Positions 22,053-31,330 of a stretch of DNA of 64,000 bases are shown here, in pieces. The translations under genes and the position numbers were made by a program. The stretch spans positions 8,033,356 to 8,097,355 of the forward strand of contig NZ_CP079946.1 in NCBI RefSeq assembly GCF_019968905.1. The letters are read 5' to 3'. This stretch comes from Corallococcus sp. EGB. Its GTDB lineage: Bacteria; Myxococcota; Myxococcia; Myxococcales; Myxococcaceae. The first letter of the stretch is position 1. Every line of letters begins with the position of its first letter. A model generated the notes under the pieces. That model saw only the letters and a list, made by a program, of their open reading frames with translations. It was not told the origin of the DNA and did no database searches.

Positions 22053-24890
22053 TCAGGCATGGGCCCCGGCGTGCGCCCGGGCACCCTCCGCCGTGGGCAG
22101 CGTGAAGAAGAACGTGCTGCCCGCGCCGGGCGTGCTGTCCACGCCGACCTGGCCGCCATGGGCCTCCACCAGCCCCTTCACGATGGCGAGCCCCAGCCCC
22201 GCGCCCTCCCCGCGCTTCTGCCCGGCCTGCCAGAAGCGCTCGAAGATGCGCGGCCGGTCCTCCGCCGCGATGCCAGGGCCCGTGTCGCTCACCAGGAAGC
22301 GGACCTGGCCGGCCTCCGGCTGGACGCGCAGGAGGACGCGGCCCCCCTCGGGAGTGAACTTGAGCGCGTTGCCCAGGAGGTTGGAGAGGATCTGCGACAA
22401 CCTCTCTGGATCCGCCAGGACGCGGGGCACCCCGTCCGGCACATGGGCCTGGAGTTGGAGGCACCGGGACTCCGCGAGCCCCCGGTGCTGCTCCAGGGTC
22501 TCCAGGATGAGCGGCGCCACCTCCAGCGGCCTGCGCTCCACCGCCAGGCTCCCGCCCTCCATCCGGGCCACGTCCAGCAGGTCCTGGATGAGCCGGTTGG
22601 CCCGCTGGACCGACTTCTGGAGGGTCTCCAGCCGCCGCCGGGGGCCGTCGCCGGGGGGCAGGTGCTTCTCCAGCATCCTCGCGCTGAGCTGGATGACGTT
22701 GAGCGGGGCGCGCAGGTCGTGCGCCACGATGCGCAGCACCTCCTCGCGCATGCGGATGGCCTGCTCGGCCCGTTCGTACAGGCGGGCATTGTCGATGGCG
22801 AGCGCCGCGCGGCGGGCCAGCTCCTCGGCCTGGGCCTGCTCCCGGGCTCCGTAGCGGCGGCTGGCTTCGGACGTCGCGAGGAGGAGGACGCCCAGGTCCC
22901 GCTCCCGGCCGCGCAGCGGCACGAGGATGGCCGAGCGGGGCGCCAGCGGGCGCAGGGGTTCCCAGGGCGCGGCATCCCCCGCGTCCGCCCCGGGCTCCGG
23001 CAGCAGCACCGGCCTCCCCGTGCGCCGCACGGCGGCGATGAGGGAGGCCGGAAGCACGGACTCCGGTCCGGACGCCGCTTCCAGCGCCCGCAGCCGCTCC
23101 GCCATGCGCGGGTCCGCGGCCGCGTGCTCCATCCGTTGGATGCGGCCGCTCCCATCCAGGCAGGCCACCGCGCACCAGTCCGCCAGCGCCGGCACGGCGA
23201 GCGCCGCCACCGTGGCCAGCGTCGTCCGGGACGACAGCGACACCGCGAGCCGCGGCCCCACGTCCGCCAGGAAGCGCCAGGCCCGCTCCAGCTCCTGGCG
23301 CTCCGTGATGTCCTGCATCTGCGAGATGAAGTGGAGCGGCCTCCCCTCCGCGTCCCGCATCACCGCGCCCCACACGAGGACCGAGATGCGCCGGCCGTCC
23401 TTGCGGACGTAGTGCTTCTCCCGCTGGAAGGAGTCCATCTCCCCCCGGCGCATCCTGGCTGCGAGTTCCTGATCCAGCGCCAGGTCCTCCGGCGCGGTGA
23501 GGTCCTGGAACGACTGGTGGAGCAGCTCCTCCCGCGAATAGCCCACCAGCCCACAGAGCGCCGCGTTCACATGGAGGAAGCGGCCATCCAGCCCCACCAG
23601 CGCCATGCCCACGGGCGCGCCCTCGAACGAGGTGCGGAAGCGCTCCTCGCTCAGGCGCAGCAGGTCCTCCGCCCTCCGCCGCTCGCTGATGTCCCGGAGG
23701 ATGACGGTGAGCAGCAGCGTGCCCTCCACCTCCAGCTTCAGGATGCTGGCCTCCGCCGGAAACGTCTCTCCCCCCCGGCGCAGCCCGAGGATGGGCAGCC
23801 GCTCGCCCATGTGCCGGGACGTCGCCCTGCCTTGCGCGAAGCGCCGCACGTGCCCTGCATGGGCGCCCCGCAGGTTCTCGGGGAGGAGCATGCCCAGCGG
23901 CTGGCCCAGGGCCTGCTGCGCGGAGTAGCCGAAGATGCGCTCGGCGCTCGCGTTGAACAGGACGATGCGCTGTTCGGCGTCGATGGAGATGATGGCGTCC
24001 GCGGCATGGGTGACGATGCCCCCGAAGCGCGCCTCCGACAGCCGCAGCGACTGCTCCACCCGTCGCCGGCTCGCGTCCAGCCGGGAGAGGGCGTTCGTGT
24101 TCCAGAGGACCACGGAGACGAAGGCCGCCATCGTCAGGAGCACGAAGAGCGTGACGCCCTCGGTGGTGCCGTAGAGCCCCAGCCGCTCGCCCAGGAGCCG
24201 CACGGCGCCCGCTGCGGGCACGAACAGCAGCACCGCGAGCAGCAGCCGCCGTGCCGAGTGCCCCCCGAAGTCCTCCCGCAGCAGCGCGCCCGTCAGCCCC
24301 CGGTCGGGATGGAGCGACAGCACCCCTCCGGAAAGCAGCAGCAGGGCCAGCGACAGGGCGAGTCCCGGCGCCCTGGAGGCGCCCGTCACGGTGTTCAAGG
24401 GGGGCAACCCGAACCAATGCCCCTGGTACAGCCCTCCGACGAGGCCCCACACCGCGAGCAGCGCGGAGCCGGTGGCCAGCCACCGCGCGGGGTAGGCGCC
24501 CCGGCGCGTGCGCAGGTGCAGCGTCCAGAGCGACAGGCCGATGAGCAGCAGGCCCAGCCCACCTCCCGGTGCTTCTCGCGTGAGCCGGGCGATGCCCATG
24601 CCCACGGCCCCGGCCGCCAGCGCCCGCCCCACGCCGCGCCGCGCGCGGCCCGCCGAGGGAGCGTAGAGCAGCCAGAGCGCGCCTCCCGCGAAGAGCAGGC
24701 CCCCTCCGCCCCAGGGTGGATGGCCTGGAGCCATGGAGGGAGACAGGGCCCAGGCGCCCACCCGGAGCGCGCCGACCACGACCGCGAACGCGCTCGCCAT
24801 GGCGACGAACCCCACGAGCCCCCTGGCGAACCAGGGCGGCACACGCCGGGGAGGCGTCGCGGACGGGGTGATGGGAGGCGGGTGCGTCAT
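22053..24890 (-). CDS. Membrane PAS/GAF sensor histidine kinase
   Basis: 945 aa. About seven hydrophobic segments in residues 20-265 form a membrane sensor region. Then come PAS1 (about 285-405, HAADAIISIDAEQRIV), PAS2 (about 412-530, GAPVGMALVGLDGRFLHVN), a GAF domain (about 550-700), the HisKA dimerisation helix with phospho-acceptor H724 in VAHDLRAPLN, and HATPase_c with NLLGNALKFTPEGG, DTGPGIA and GAGLGLAIVKGL. All catalytic boxes look intact. No response regulator lies nearby. Its ATG overlaps the stop of the upstream P-type-ATPase-like gene (ATGA), so the two are translationally coupled, suggesting that the partner shapes its signal. Confidence 0.92.
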   Translation of the reverse strand: MTHPPPITPSATPPRRVPPWFARGLVGFVAMASAFAVVVGALRVGAWALSPSMAPGHPPWGGGGLLFAGGALWLLYAPSAGRARRGVGRALAAGAVGMGIARLTREAPGGGLGLLLIGLSLWTLHLRTRRGAYPARWLATGSALLAVWGLVGGLYQGHWFGLPPLNTVTGASRAPGLALSLALLLLSGGVLSLHPDRGLTGALLREDFGGHSARRLLLAVLLFVPAAGAVRLLGERLGLYGTTEGVTLFVLLTMAAFVSVVLWNTNALSRLDASRRRVEQSLRLSEARFGGIVTHAADAIISIDAEQRIVLFNASAERIFGYSAQQALGQPLGMLLPENLRGAHAGHVRRFAQGRATSRHMGERLPILGLRRGGETFPAEASILKLEVEGTLLLTVILRDISERRRAEDLLRLSEERFRTSFEGAPVGMALVGLDGRFLHVNAALCGLVGYSREELLHQSFQDLTAPEDLALDQELAARMRRGEMDSFQREKHYVRKDGRRISVLVWGAVMRDAEGRPLHFISQMQDITERQELERAWRFLADVGPRLAVSLSSRTTLATVAALAVPALADWCAVACLDGSGRIQRMEHAAADPRMAERLRALEAASGPESVLPASLIAAVRRTGRPVLLPEPGADAGDAAPWEPLRPLAPRSAILVPLRGRERDLGVLLLATSEASRRYGAREQAQAEELARRAALAIDNARLYERAEQAIRMREEVLRIVAHDLRAPLNVIQLSARMLEKHLPPGDGPRRRLETLQKSVQRANRLIQDLLDVARMEGGSLAVERRPLEVAPLILETLEQHRGLAESRCLQLQAHVPDGVPRVLADPERLSQILSNLLGNALKFTPEGGRVLLRVQPEAGQVRFLVSDTGPGIAAEDRPRIFERFWQAGQKRGEGAGLGLAIVKGLVEAHGGQVGVDSTPGAGSTFFFTLPTAEGARAHAGAHA

Positions 24891-26137
24891 GAAGTCCCCG
24901 CGCGAGGCGCGGACCGGCCGGCCCGCAGCCGGTGGCCGCGGAACAGGCCTCCGCGCGCATGAGGGCCCGCGACGAGCAGGGGCACCAGCGCGACGGCCAC
25001 GGCGACGAGGACCCGGCCCCAGTCACGCGCGTGGGGCGGGTGCAGCTCCACGAGCGCGGCCAGCGCGGGCACCTGGAGGAGCAGGACGGACAGGCCCAGC
25101 GACAGGGCGCAGCCCCACCGCGCGGTGCGGGTCCGCAGCCCGGTGAGCACGGCCACGAAGGTGGCGCTCGCCAGCGTGAGCGAGGCCATCGCCACCGCCC
25201 GCGCGCGCTGGACGTCGTGCCCTTCCGACAGGCACCGCGCCCAGGCCCAGACGAGCCCGCACGCCATCAGCCCGCCCACTCCCGTGAGCAGGGCCCACTC
25301 GCGCGGGGAGAAGATGCGCGCGGCGGCCCTCGCGCCCAACGGGGTGAGCCGCCCGGGCCTCGCGGCCGCCTGGAAGGCCAGCATGGCGCTGGGATGGATG
25401 ATGAGCTCCAGCCACACGATGTGGATGAGCAGCAGGTACAGAAAGCAGCGCTGGAGGTTGGAGAAGAGCTGCCGGCCCTCCGCGATGGCGCGCACCAGCG
25501 TGCCGAAGTCGTCGTTCAACAGCACGATGGAGGACGCCTCGCGAGCGCTCCGCGTCCCCGCGAGCCCCCAATGCACCCCGTCCACGGCCGGCTCCGCTCC
25601 GGGCGGCAGGCGCTCCAGCAGCCGTTTTCGCACGGGCAGCGACTCGCCAGGGAGCGAGGACTCCTCGGCTTGCAATCCCAGGCCCTGCACGACCAGCCCA
25701 TCCGCGGGGAACGTGCCACCCGCCTCCACGCGCATGAGGTCTCCCGGCACCACGTCCTCCGCCGGCACCTCGTCTTCACGGCCGTCGCGCAGCACCGTGG
25801 CGCGCTCGGCCAGGCGTCCGCGCAGCCCCTCGGTGGAGGCCTGCGTCCGGTGATGCAGGAAGACATCCATGCCCAGCAGCGGGACGAGGGCCAGCAGCAT
25901 CACCGCGCCATCCACGCGCTCCCCCAGGCCGAAGTAGAGGGCGCTCGTGCCCACGAGGAACCAGAGCATCGGGTCGCCCAGGGCCTCGCGCAGGCTCTGG
26001 AGCGCGGAGCGGGGAGGCCGGCCTCGCACGTCGTTGCGGCCGTAATGCGTCCGGCGCGCCAGCACCTCTTCCGCCCCCAGACCGCGCACGTCTTCCCAGC
26101 CATGAGGCAGGCGATGGACTGGAACCAGGACTCGCAT
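24887..26137 (-). CDS. P-type ATPase-like membrane protein lacking the phosphorylation and nucleotide domains
   Basis: 416 aa, against about 850-900 for the family. It keeps the N-terminal cation-ATPase region, membrane helices 1-2 (about 55-95), an actuator domain (about 100-175) and the C-terminal helices (from about 225). Residue 190 jumps straight from the end of the actuator into GLAGTRSAREASSIVLLNDDF, which normally follows TGDGxxDxP. DKTGT, the nucleotide domain, helices 3-4 and the TGD hinge are missing in one clean, in-frame gap. The actuator TGES is PGES (163-166), and the membrane motif LELIIDP reads LELIIHP. It cannot pump. The start at 26137 follows GGGGGAG. It is coupled to the downstream sensor kinase by ATGA overlap. 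Confidence 0.82.
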   Translation of the reverse strand: MRVLVPVHRLPHGWEDVRGLGAEEVLARRTHYGRNDVRGRPPRSALQSLREALGDPMLWFLVGTSALYFGLGERVDGAVMLLALVPLLGMDVFLHHRTQASTEGLRGRLAERATVLRDGREDEVPAEDVVPGDLMRVEAGGTFPADGLVVQGLGLQAEESSLPGESLPVRKRLLERLPPGAEPAVDGVHWGLAGTRSAREASSIVLLNDDFGTLVRAIAEGRQLFSNLQRCFLYLLLIHIVWLELIIHPSAMLAFQAAARPGRLTPLGARAAARIFSPREWALLTGVGGLMACGLVWAWARCLSEGHDVQRARAVAMASLTLASATFVAVLTGLRTRTARWGCALSLGLSVLLLQVPALAALVELHPPHARDWGRVLVAVAVALVPLLVAGPHARGGLFRGHRLRAGRSAPRAGTS

Positions 26138-26336
26138 GACTCCCCCGGAAGAAGCTGGGGTCCTGCATGGCCGTAGGCAATGCGCCCTGTTCCGTGCGTC
26201 CCACGGGCGCGGGCAGCGCGGCGCGAAGCCGTCGACCCTCCGCGCCGACAGAAGGGGCGCCCGGCCGAAGGCTCCTTGCGGCCCCCCTCCAGCCGCTCCA
26301 CGCATGACGCAGGACTTCGTCCAGGGGGGCGTGCGG

Positions 26337-26873
26337 ATGCGGATCCTCATCACCTATGGAAGCAAGCTGGGCGGGACGCGGGAGATCGCCGAGCTGCTCG
26401 CCCGCGTCCTGCGGGACGAGGGCCTCGCCGCGGAGGTGCTCCCCCCGGAAGCCGTCGAGCATGTCCGCGCCTACGACGCCGTCATCGTCGGAGGCGGGCT
26501 CTACGCCAACCACTGGCACCGCAAGGCCCGGCGCTTCGTGCACCGCCACTTCCACGAGCTGCGCGAGCGGCCCGTGTGGTTCTTCTCCAGCGGACCGCTC
26601 GACGACTCGGCGGCGCATGAGCGCATTCCGCCCATCGCCCAGGTCCAGGCCCTCATGGAGCGGGTGGGTGCGCGGGGCCACGCGACCTTCGGGGGAAGGC
26701 TGGAGCCTGACGCCCGGGGCTTCATCGCCCGGTCCATGGCGCGCGAGCACGCGGGCGACTGGCGCGACCCCGAACAGGTCGCCCGATGGGCGCGGAGCGT
26801 GGCCGCGGAGCTGATGGAGACCGCGCCGCCGCGGGTCGCCGTCGAGTCCACGCGCCAGGAGTCCCCGCGATGA
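26337..26873 (+). CDS. Flavodoxin-domain protein (HemG-like)
   Basis: 178 aa. The N-terminus MRILITYGSKLGGTREIAELLA is the FMN-phosphate loop of flavodoxins. DAVIVGGGLYANHWHRKARRFV and WFFSSGPLDD follow the layout of the HemG/flavodoxin_5 group, which act as FMN-dependent oxidoreductases (HemG is a protoporphyrinogen oxidase). Substrate here unknown. The ATG at 26337 is favoured by a GGGGGG run 7 nt upstream; an in-frame ATG at 26304 is possible. It is divergent from the ATPase-like gene and followed after about 100 nt by the second three-domain stress protein. Confidence 0.82.
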   Translation: MRILITYGSKLGGTREIAELLARVLRDEGLAAEVLPPEAVEHVRAYDAVIVGGGLYANHWHRKARRFVHRHFHELRERPVWFFSSGPLDDSAAHERIPPIAQVQALMERVGARGHATFGGRLEPDARGFIARSMAREHAGDWRDPEQVARWARSVAAELMETAPPRVAVESTRQESPR

Positions 26874-26970
26874 CGCGGGGCCACCTGCCGTGCGCCGCAT
26901 CCGCTGCTCCATACGGGCATGCCGCGTTCACGCCGTGACTAGCTTGGAGGGGTGACTGCAAGGAGGGGCC

Positions 26971-28266
26971 ATGACCATCGCCTGCGCGACCAACTTCTCG
27001 GATGACGCCCGGCGCGCCTGTGACACGGCGGCGCTGCTCGCACGGCGGCTGGAGGTCCCCCTGTGCCTCGTGCACGTCCTGACCGGGAACCTGGTGCGGA
27101 CCTTCGGCGATGCCATCTGCGAAACCGCCGAAGCCACGCTGCGCGACGAGCGCGACCGCCTGCGGGCCACCGGCGCCCAGGTGGACTCCGTGCTCCTCAC
27201 GGGGGAGCCCGAAGTGGAGCTGCGGGACCTGGTGGTGAAGCGAGGCTTCACCTCGGTGGTGGCGGGAGCCCCCCACGAGAACACGCCCTTCCGGGGCCTG
27301 GGGGGCACGGTGGACCGGATGGCGCAGCTGCTGGGGGTCCCCTTCCTGGTGGTCCGCGGGGGGGACGGCCTGGAGGCCTGGGCGAGAGGTGAGCGCCCCC
27401 TGCGGCTCATGCTGGGCGTGGACCGCTCCAGGCCCTTCGAGGTCGCGCGCGAGTGGGTGAAGTCGCTCGCGAGGGTGGGCCCCGTGGAGGTCGTGGGTGG
27501 CCGCATCATCTGGGTGGGCAGCGAGGCGGAGCGGCTGGGGATGAAGCATCCGCACAGCTACAAGGACATGTCCCCGGAGCTGCGCGAGGCGCTGGAGCGC
27601 GAGTCCGACGCACTGCTGGAACCGCTGCGGGCCGCGGGGCTGCGCGTGCGGTCGCGGCTGGAGCCGGGGCTGGGCCGCATCGCGGACCACCTCATCGCCC
27701 TGGCCGAGGAGGAGCAGGTGGACCTGTTGGTGGTGGGCACGCACCAGCGCAGGGCGCTGGCGAAGCTGTGGAGCGTGTCCCAGTCCGCCCGGCGACTGGC
27801 GTCCATGTCGGTGGTGAGCGTGCCGGTGCGCGCGGTGGAGCAGGGGCTGGAGGAGGAACCACCGCGGGTGCGCACGGTGCTCGCGACCACGGACTTCGGC
27901 GAGGCCGGAGACCGGGCCATCGCGTACGCCTTCGCCATCACCCCACCGGGTGGCACGGTGCACCTGCTGCACGTGGAGCCGGAGGAGGCGCCCCCCGAGG
28001 CCATCCAGGCGGCATGGCAGCAGTTGGAGCAGCGCGTGCCGGGCCCGGAACACGATGGCAGCCACAAGGTGGAGCTGTCGGTGCTGAGAGGCGACGACAT
28101 CGCGGCGGTCATCACCCAGGCGGCCGAACGCCACTGCGTGGACCTGGTGTGCCTGGGCACCCACGGCCGCACAGGGGTGAGCCGGCTGGTGATGGGTTCG
28201 GTGGCGCAGCAGGTGATGGCCCGCAGCGACCGGCCCGCGGTGACGGTGCGCATGCCGCGCGCCTGA
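26971..28266 (+). CDS. Three-domain universal stress protein
   Basis: 431 aa with three UspA domains (about 1-136, 142-290, 301-431), starting IACATNFSDDARR, LMLGVDRSRPFEVAR and VLATTDFGEAGDRA. Only the third keeps a full ATP motif, GTHGRTGVSRLVMGSVAQQV. The same three-domain plan and the same degeneration of domains 1-2 appear in the protein at 16210, so the two are paralogues. GGAGG lies about 5 nt before the ATG. A 19-nt gap to the alcohol dehydrogenase suggests one operon. Confidence 0.88.
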   Translation: MTIACATNFSDDARRACDTAALLARRLEVPLCLVHVLTGNLVRTFGDAICETAEATLRDERDRLRATGAQVDSVLLTGEPEVELRDLVVKRGFTSVVAGAPHENTPFRGLGGTVDRMAQLLGVPFLVVRGGDGLEAWARGERPLRLMLGVDRSRPFEVAREWVKSLARVGPVEVVGGRIIWVGSEAERLGMKHPHSYKDMSPELREALERESDALLEPLRAAGLRVRSRLEPGLGRIADHLIALAEEEQVDLLVVGTHQRRALAKLWSVSQSARRLASMSVVSVPVRAVEQGLEEEPPRVRTVLATTDFGEAGDRAIAYAFAITPPGGTVHLLHVEPEEAPPEAIQAAWQQLEQRVPGPEHDGSHKVELSVLRGDDIAAVITQAAERHCVDLVCLGTHGRTGVSRLVMGSVAQQVMARSDRPAVTVRMPRA

Positions 28267-28285
28267 AGGACAGACGAGGTGAACC

Positions 28286-29341
28286 ATGAAGGCAACCGTG
28301 TTCCGGGGAGCCGGGAAGATTGGCATTGAAGAGGTGGAGCGGCCCAAGGCGGCCGTGGGTGAGGCCATCATCCGGGTGACGCTCACGACCATCTGCGGCA
28401 CCGACGTGCACATCGTGCGCGGCGAGTACCCGGTGAAGCCGGGCCTCACCGTGGGCCATGAGATGGTGGGCGTCATCGACGAACTGGGAGCGGGCGTGAC
28501 GGGCTACCAGGTGGGTCAGCGCGTGCTGGTGGGCGCCATCACGCCGTGTGGCCAGTGCCGGGGCTGCCTCTCCGGGCACGCGGCCCAATGCGGCCACGGC
28601 GAGGGAATCCAGGCGGCGGGAGGCTGGCGGCTGGGCAACACGATGAACGGCGTGCAGGCGGAGTACGTGCGCGTACCGTTCGCGCAGGCGAACCTGGCCC
28701 CGATTCCGGACGGACTGACGGACGAGCAGGTGCTGCTCCTGGCGGACATCGCGTCCACGGGGTTCAGCGGCGCGGAGTCCGGCGGCGTGAAGATTGGAGA
28801 CGCGGTGGTGGTGTTCGCGCAGGGGCCCATTGGCCTGTGCTCCACCGTGGGGGCGCGGCTCATGGGGGCCTCGCTCGTCATCGGCGTGGACGGGGACGAG
28901 ACGCGCCTGTCCATGGCGCGCAAGCTGGGCGCGGACGTGGTGCTCGACTTCCGGAACCAGGACGTGGTGGCGGAGGTGAAGCGGCTCACCGGCGGCGGCG
29001 TGGACGTGGCCATCGAAGCGCTGGGCACGCAGCAGACCTTCGAGAGCGCGCTGCGCACGCTGAACCCGGGCGGCACGCTGTCCAGCCTGGGCGTGTACTC
29101 CGGGAAGTTGCAGATGCCCTACGACGCGTTCGCGGCGGGGCTGGGGGACCACCGCATCGTCACCACGCTCTGCCCGGGCGGCAAGGAGCGCATGCGGCGC
29201 CTGATGGAGGTGGTGCGCGCGAAGCGCATGGACCTCACGCCGATGTTCACGCACCGCTTCCAGCTCAAGGACATCCGCGAAGCGTATGAGATGTTCAGCC
29301 AGCGGAAGGACGGCGTGATCAAGGTCGCCATCCGGCCTTGA
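28286..29341 (+). CDS. Zinc-dependent alcohol dehydrogenase
   Basis: 351 aa MDR enzyme. The catalytic zinc site is visible as C37 (TICGTD), H58 and E59 (VGHEM). The structural zinc site is C88, C91, C94 and C102 (PCGQCRGCLSGHAAQC). The Rossmann loop appears as GQGPIGLCSTVGAR-like AQGPIGLCSTVGAR, and GVDGDETRL follows at the nucleotide-ribose position. It oxidises or reduces an alcohol/aldehyde pair with NAD(P); the motif pattern resembles isopropanol/2,3-type dehydrogenases, substrate uncertain. Transcribed behind the universal-stress gene, consistent with fermentative or redox-balancing use. Confidence 0.9.
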   Translation: MKATVFRGAGKIGIEEVERPKAAVGEAIIRVTLTTICGTDVHIVRGEYPVKPGLTVGHEMVGVIDELGAGVTGYQVGQRVLVGAITPCGQCRGCLSGHAAQCGHGEGIQAAGGWRLGNTMNGVQAEYVRVPFAQANLAPIPDGLTDEQVLLLADIASTGFSGAESGGVKIGDAVVVFAQGPIGLCSTVGARLMGASLVIGVDGDETRLSMARKLGADVVLDFRNQDVVAEVKRLTGGGVDVAIEALGTQQTFESALRTLNPGGTLSSLGVYSGKLQMPYDAFAAGLGDHRIVTTLCPGGKERMRRLMEVVRAKRMDLTPMFTHRFQLKDIREAYEMFSQRKDGVIKVAIRP

Positions 29342-29357
29342 GCACGCCGGTGAGGGG

Positions 29358-29845
29358 CTACCGCGGCGAGAAGGTGCCGTTGCTGACGGCGCCGGAGATG
29401 GACCCCAAGCTGCCCGGGTTCATCGAATGGCCCTGGAGGAGGGCCACGACCTGCGTCAGCACCACCGCGGGGACCGCGCCTCCCAGTTGGAACGTCACAG
29501 GTGCGGTCTGGACCTGGACCGGCTTGGTGCCGGACTCCATGTCGATGGTTCCAGAAATCCAAGCCGCCGGTGTCCACGCCGATGCTCACGTTCGCGGAGG
29601 CCTCCCCCGGCACCTTGAAGAGGAAGCGCGCAGGCCGCGTCTCGCCGTCGCCCAGGGTGAACGTCAGCGGGTTCGGTGACACCAAGGTGACGGGCAGCGC
29701 GGCGCCCGGCGCGTCCGTGCGCTCCACATGCCATTCGCCGTTCATCTGGATGGAGTACGTCCCGGCCAGGAGCACCACATGTGCATGGACTCCCCCCAGG
29801 AAGGCGCCGACGATAGGGTTTTGAACAACGCCCGGCCAGGACAGA
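29358..29845 (-). pseudogene. Frameshifted remnant of an uncharacterised protein
   Basis: Two minus-strand frames read like one protein. The first carries GEWHVERTDAPGAALPVTLV and LTFTLGDGETRPARFLFKVPG, ending GGLDFWN at about 29550. A one-base shift continues as TIDMESGTKPVQVQTAPVTF, then GGAVPAVVLTQVVALLQGHS and a stop at 29358-29360. Both parts have coding-like composition. No convincing N-terminus is present, so it is a truncated C-terminal piece with a frameshift. No family recognised. A sequencing error would leave it a short intact frame instead. Confidence 0.5.
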
Positions 29846-29901
29846 CAGCTCCGCGCGCACAATCACAGCCATCCCCTATCGGCGCGTGCATCCTACGAAT
29901 C

Positions 29902-30399
29902 ATGAGTGACACCGCTGACCTCAAGACCGCCGACCTCTGTGACGCCCACGCGGGCACGCCCCACTTCCAGGTCGCCGAGCCCGGCCTCCTCGACTACGGC
30001 GGGCGGCGGAGCTTCTTCGGACCCATCAGCACCGTGCGCGCGCCGGAGGACAACTCGCTGGTGCGCAAGGCATTGGAAGAGCCCGGCCAGGGGCGCGTGC
30101 TGGTGGTGGACGGCGGAGGCAGCCGCCGCTGCGCGCTGGTGGGCGACGTGCTCGCGGCCCTGGGTGAAAAGAACGGCTGGGCCGGCGTGGTCGTCAACGG
30201 CTGCATCCGCGACGCGGAGGACGTGGGCCGCACCGCCATCGGCGTGAAGGCGCTGGGCACCCATCCACTCAAGAGCGGCAAGCGCAACGAGGGCCAGCGC
30301 GACGTGGAGGTGCGCTTCGCCGGCGTCACCTTCATCCCCGGCCACCACCTCTACGCGGACGCGGACGGCATCGTCACTTCGGAGAAGCCGCTGCGCTGA
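29902..30399 (+). CDS. rraA: RraA family protein (RNase E inhibitor / HMG aldolase fold)
   Basis: 165 aa. TADLCDAH at the N-terminus and the signature GDVLAALGEKNGWAGVVVNG followed by CIRDAEDV match the RraA/4-hydroxy-4-methyl-2-oxoglutarate aldolase fold. The length and the TADLCD start fit RraA, which binds and inhibits RNase E in E. coli; many homologues instead have aldolase or oxaloacetate decarboxylase activity. ATG at 29902 is the first in-family start. Its end overlaps the convergent oxyR gene by 26 nt. Confidence 0.88.
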   Translation: MSDTADLKTADLCDAHAGTPHFQVAEPGLLDYGGRRSFFGPISTVRAPEDNSLVRKALEEPGQGRVLVVDGGGSRRCALVGDVLAALGEKNGWAGVVVNGCIRDAEDVGRTAIGVKALGTHPLKSGKRNEGQRDVEVRFAGVTFIPGHHLYADADGIVTSEKPLR

Positions 30400-31312
30400 C
30401 CTTCGCCTTCCCGGGCCACACGGAGCGCAGCGTCGCGGAGATGGCACGCAGCGCCTCTGCCCGGGGGTGCCCCGGACGCCACGCCAGCACCAGCGTCCGG
30501 CCCGGAGCCGGCGGCGCGAAGGGCCGCACCACCAGTTGCCCCTGCCGGTTCTCCGTGGGCACCGCCAGCCGGGGTAACAGCGTAACGCTGCCCGCCGCCA
30601 TCACCATCTGCGCGAGCGTCGTCAGGCTGGTGGCGCGGAAGTCCACCTCTCGCGCGCCCACGCGCGTGCACAGGGCCAGCGCCTGACTGCGGAAGCAGTG
30701 CCCGTCCTCCAAGAGCAGCACGTCCTCGTCATCCAGGTCGCGCAGCTGCACCTGCTTCTTCTTCTCCAGCGGATGTCCCGGCGGAGCCGCGACCACGAAC
30801 GGATCCTCCGCGATGACCGCGTGCTCCACCTTGCGCCCCAGCTCCGCGTCCAGCGCCAGGAGCGCCGCGTCCAGCCGGCCCTCCTCCATGTCACGCACCA
30901 GGGCCGCCGTCTTCTCCTCGCGCAGCCGCAGCTGGAGCTTCGGGTAGTGCCTCACCAGCGCGGGTACCACCTCCGGCAGCACATACGGCGCCACCGTGGG
31001 AATGGCGCCCAACTGCAGCGGGCCCGCGAACGGGTCCCCCATCCGCGCCGCCGCCGTGAGCAGGTCCTCCGCCTCCGTCAGCACCCGCCGCGCCCGCGCC
31101 ACCAGCTCCCCGCCCTCGGGCGTGACCATCACCCGGCGCGCGTCCCGCTCGAACACCTTCACGCCGAGCACCGACTCCAACTGCTGCACCTGCGCGCTCA
31201 GGGCTGGCTGGGAGACGTGGCACCGCTCGGCCGCACGCCGGAATCCCAGGGTGTCCGCCACCGCCACCAGGTACTCCAATTGCCGCAGGGTGAGGTCGTT
31301 GAGCGAGGCCAT
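30374..31312 (-). CDS. oxyR: OxyR-type LysR regulator
   Basis: 312 aa. The N-terminal LysR winged helix (LTLRQLEYLVAVADTLGFRRAAE, then VSQPALSAQVQQLE) precedes the effector domain. The redox pair of OxyR is present: C206 in GHCFRSQ and C215 in ALALC, nine residues apart, the same spacing as E. coli C199/C208. It should sense hydrogen peroxide by disulfide formation. MASLNDLT (31312) matches the usual OxyR start. It is divergent from katA with an ATAG-N7-CTAT operator between them, so it likely controls katA and itself. Confidence 0.92.
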   Translation of the reverse strand: MASLNDLTLRQLEYLVAVADTLGFRRAAERCHVSQPALSAQVQQLESVLGVKVFERDARRVMVTPEGGELVARARRVLTEAEDLLTAAARMGDPFAGPLQLGAIPTVAPYVLPEVVPALVRHYPKLQLRLREEKTAALVRDMEEGRLDAALLALDAELGRKVEHAVIAEDPFVVAAPPGHPLEKKKQVQLRDLDDEDVLLLEDGHCFRSQALALCTRVGAREVDFRATSLTTLAQMVMAAGSVTLLPRLAVPTENRQGQLVVRPFAPPAPGRTLVLAWRPGHPRAEALRAISATLRSVWPGKAKVSAAASPK

Positions 31313-31330
31313 GGTCCTCCCTTGGAACCG

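Noticed and set aside
21744..24962. Plus-strand open frame over the sensor kinase
   Set aside because: Antisense shadow; the kinase frame has intact H, N, D and G boxes.
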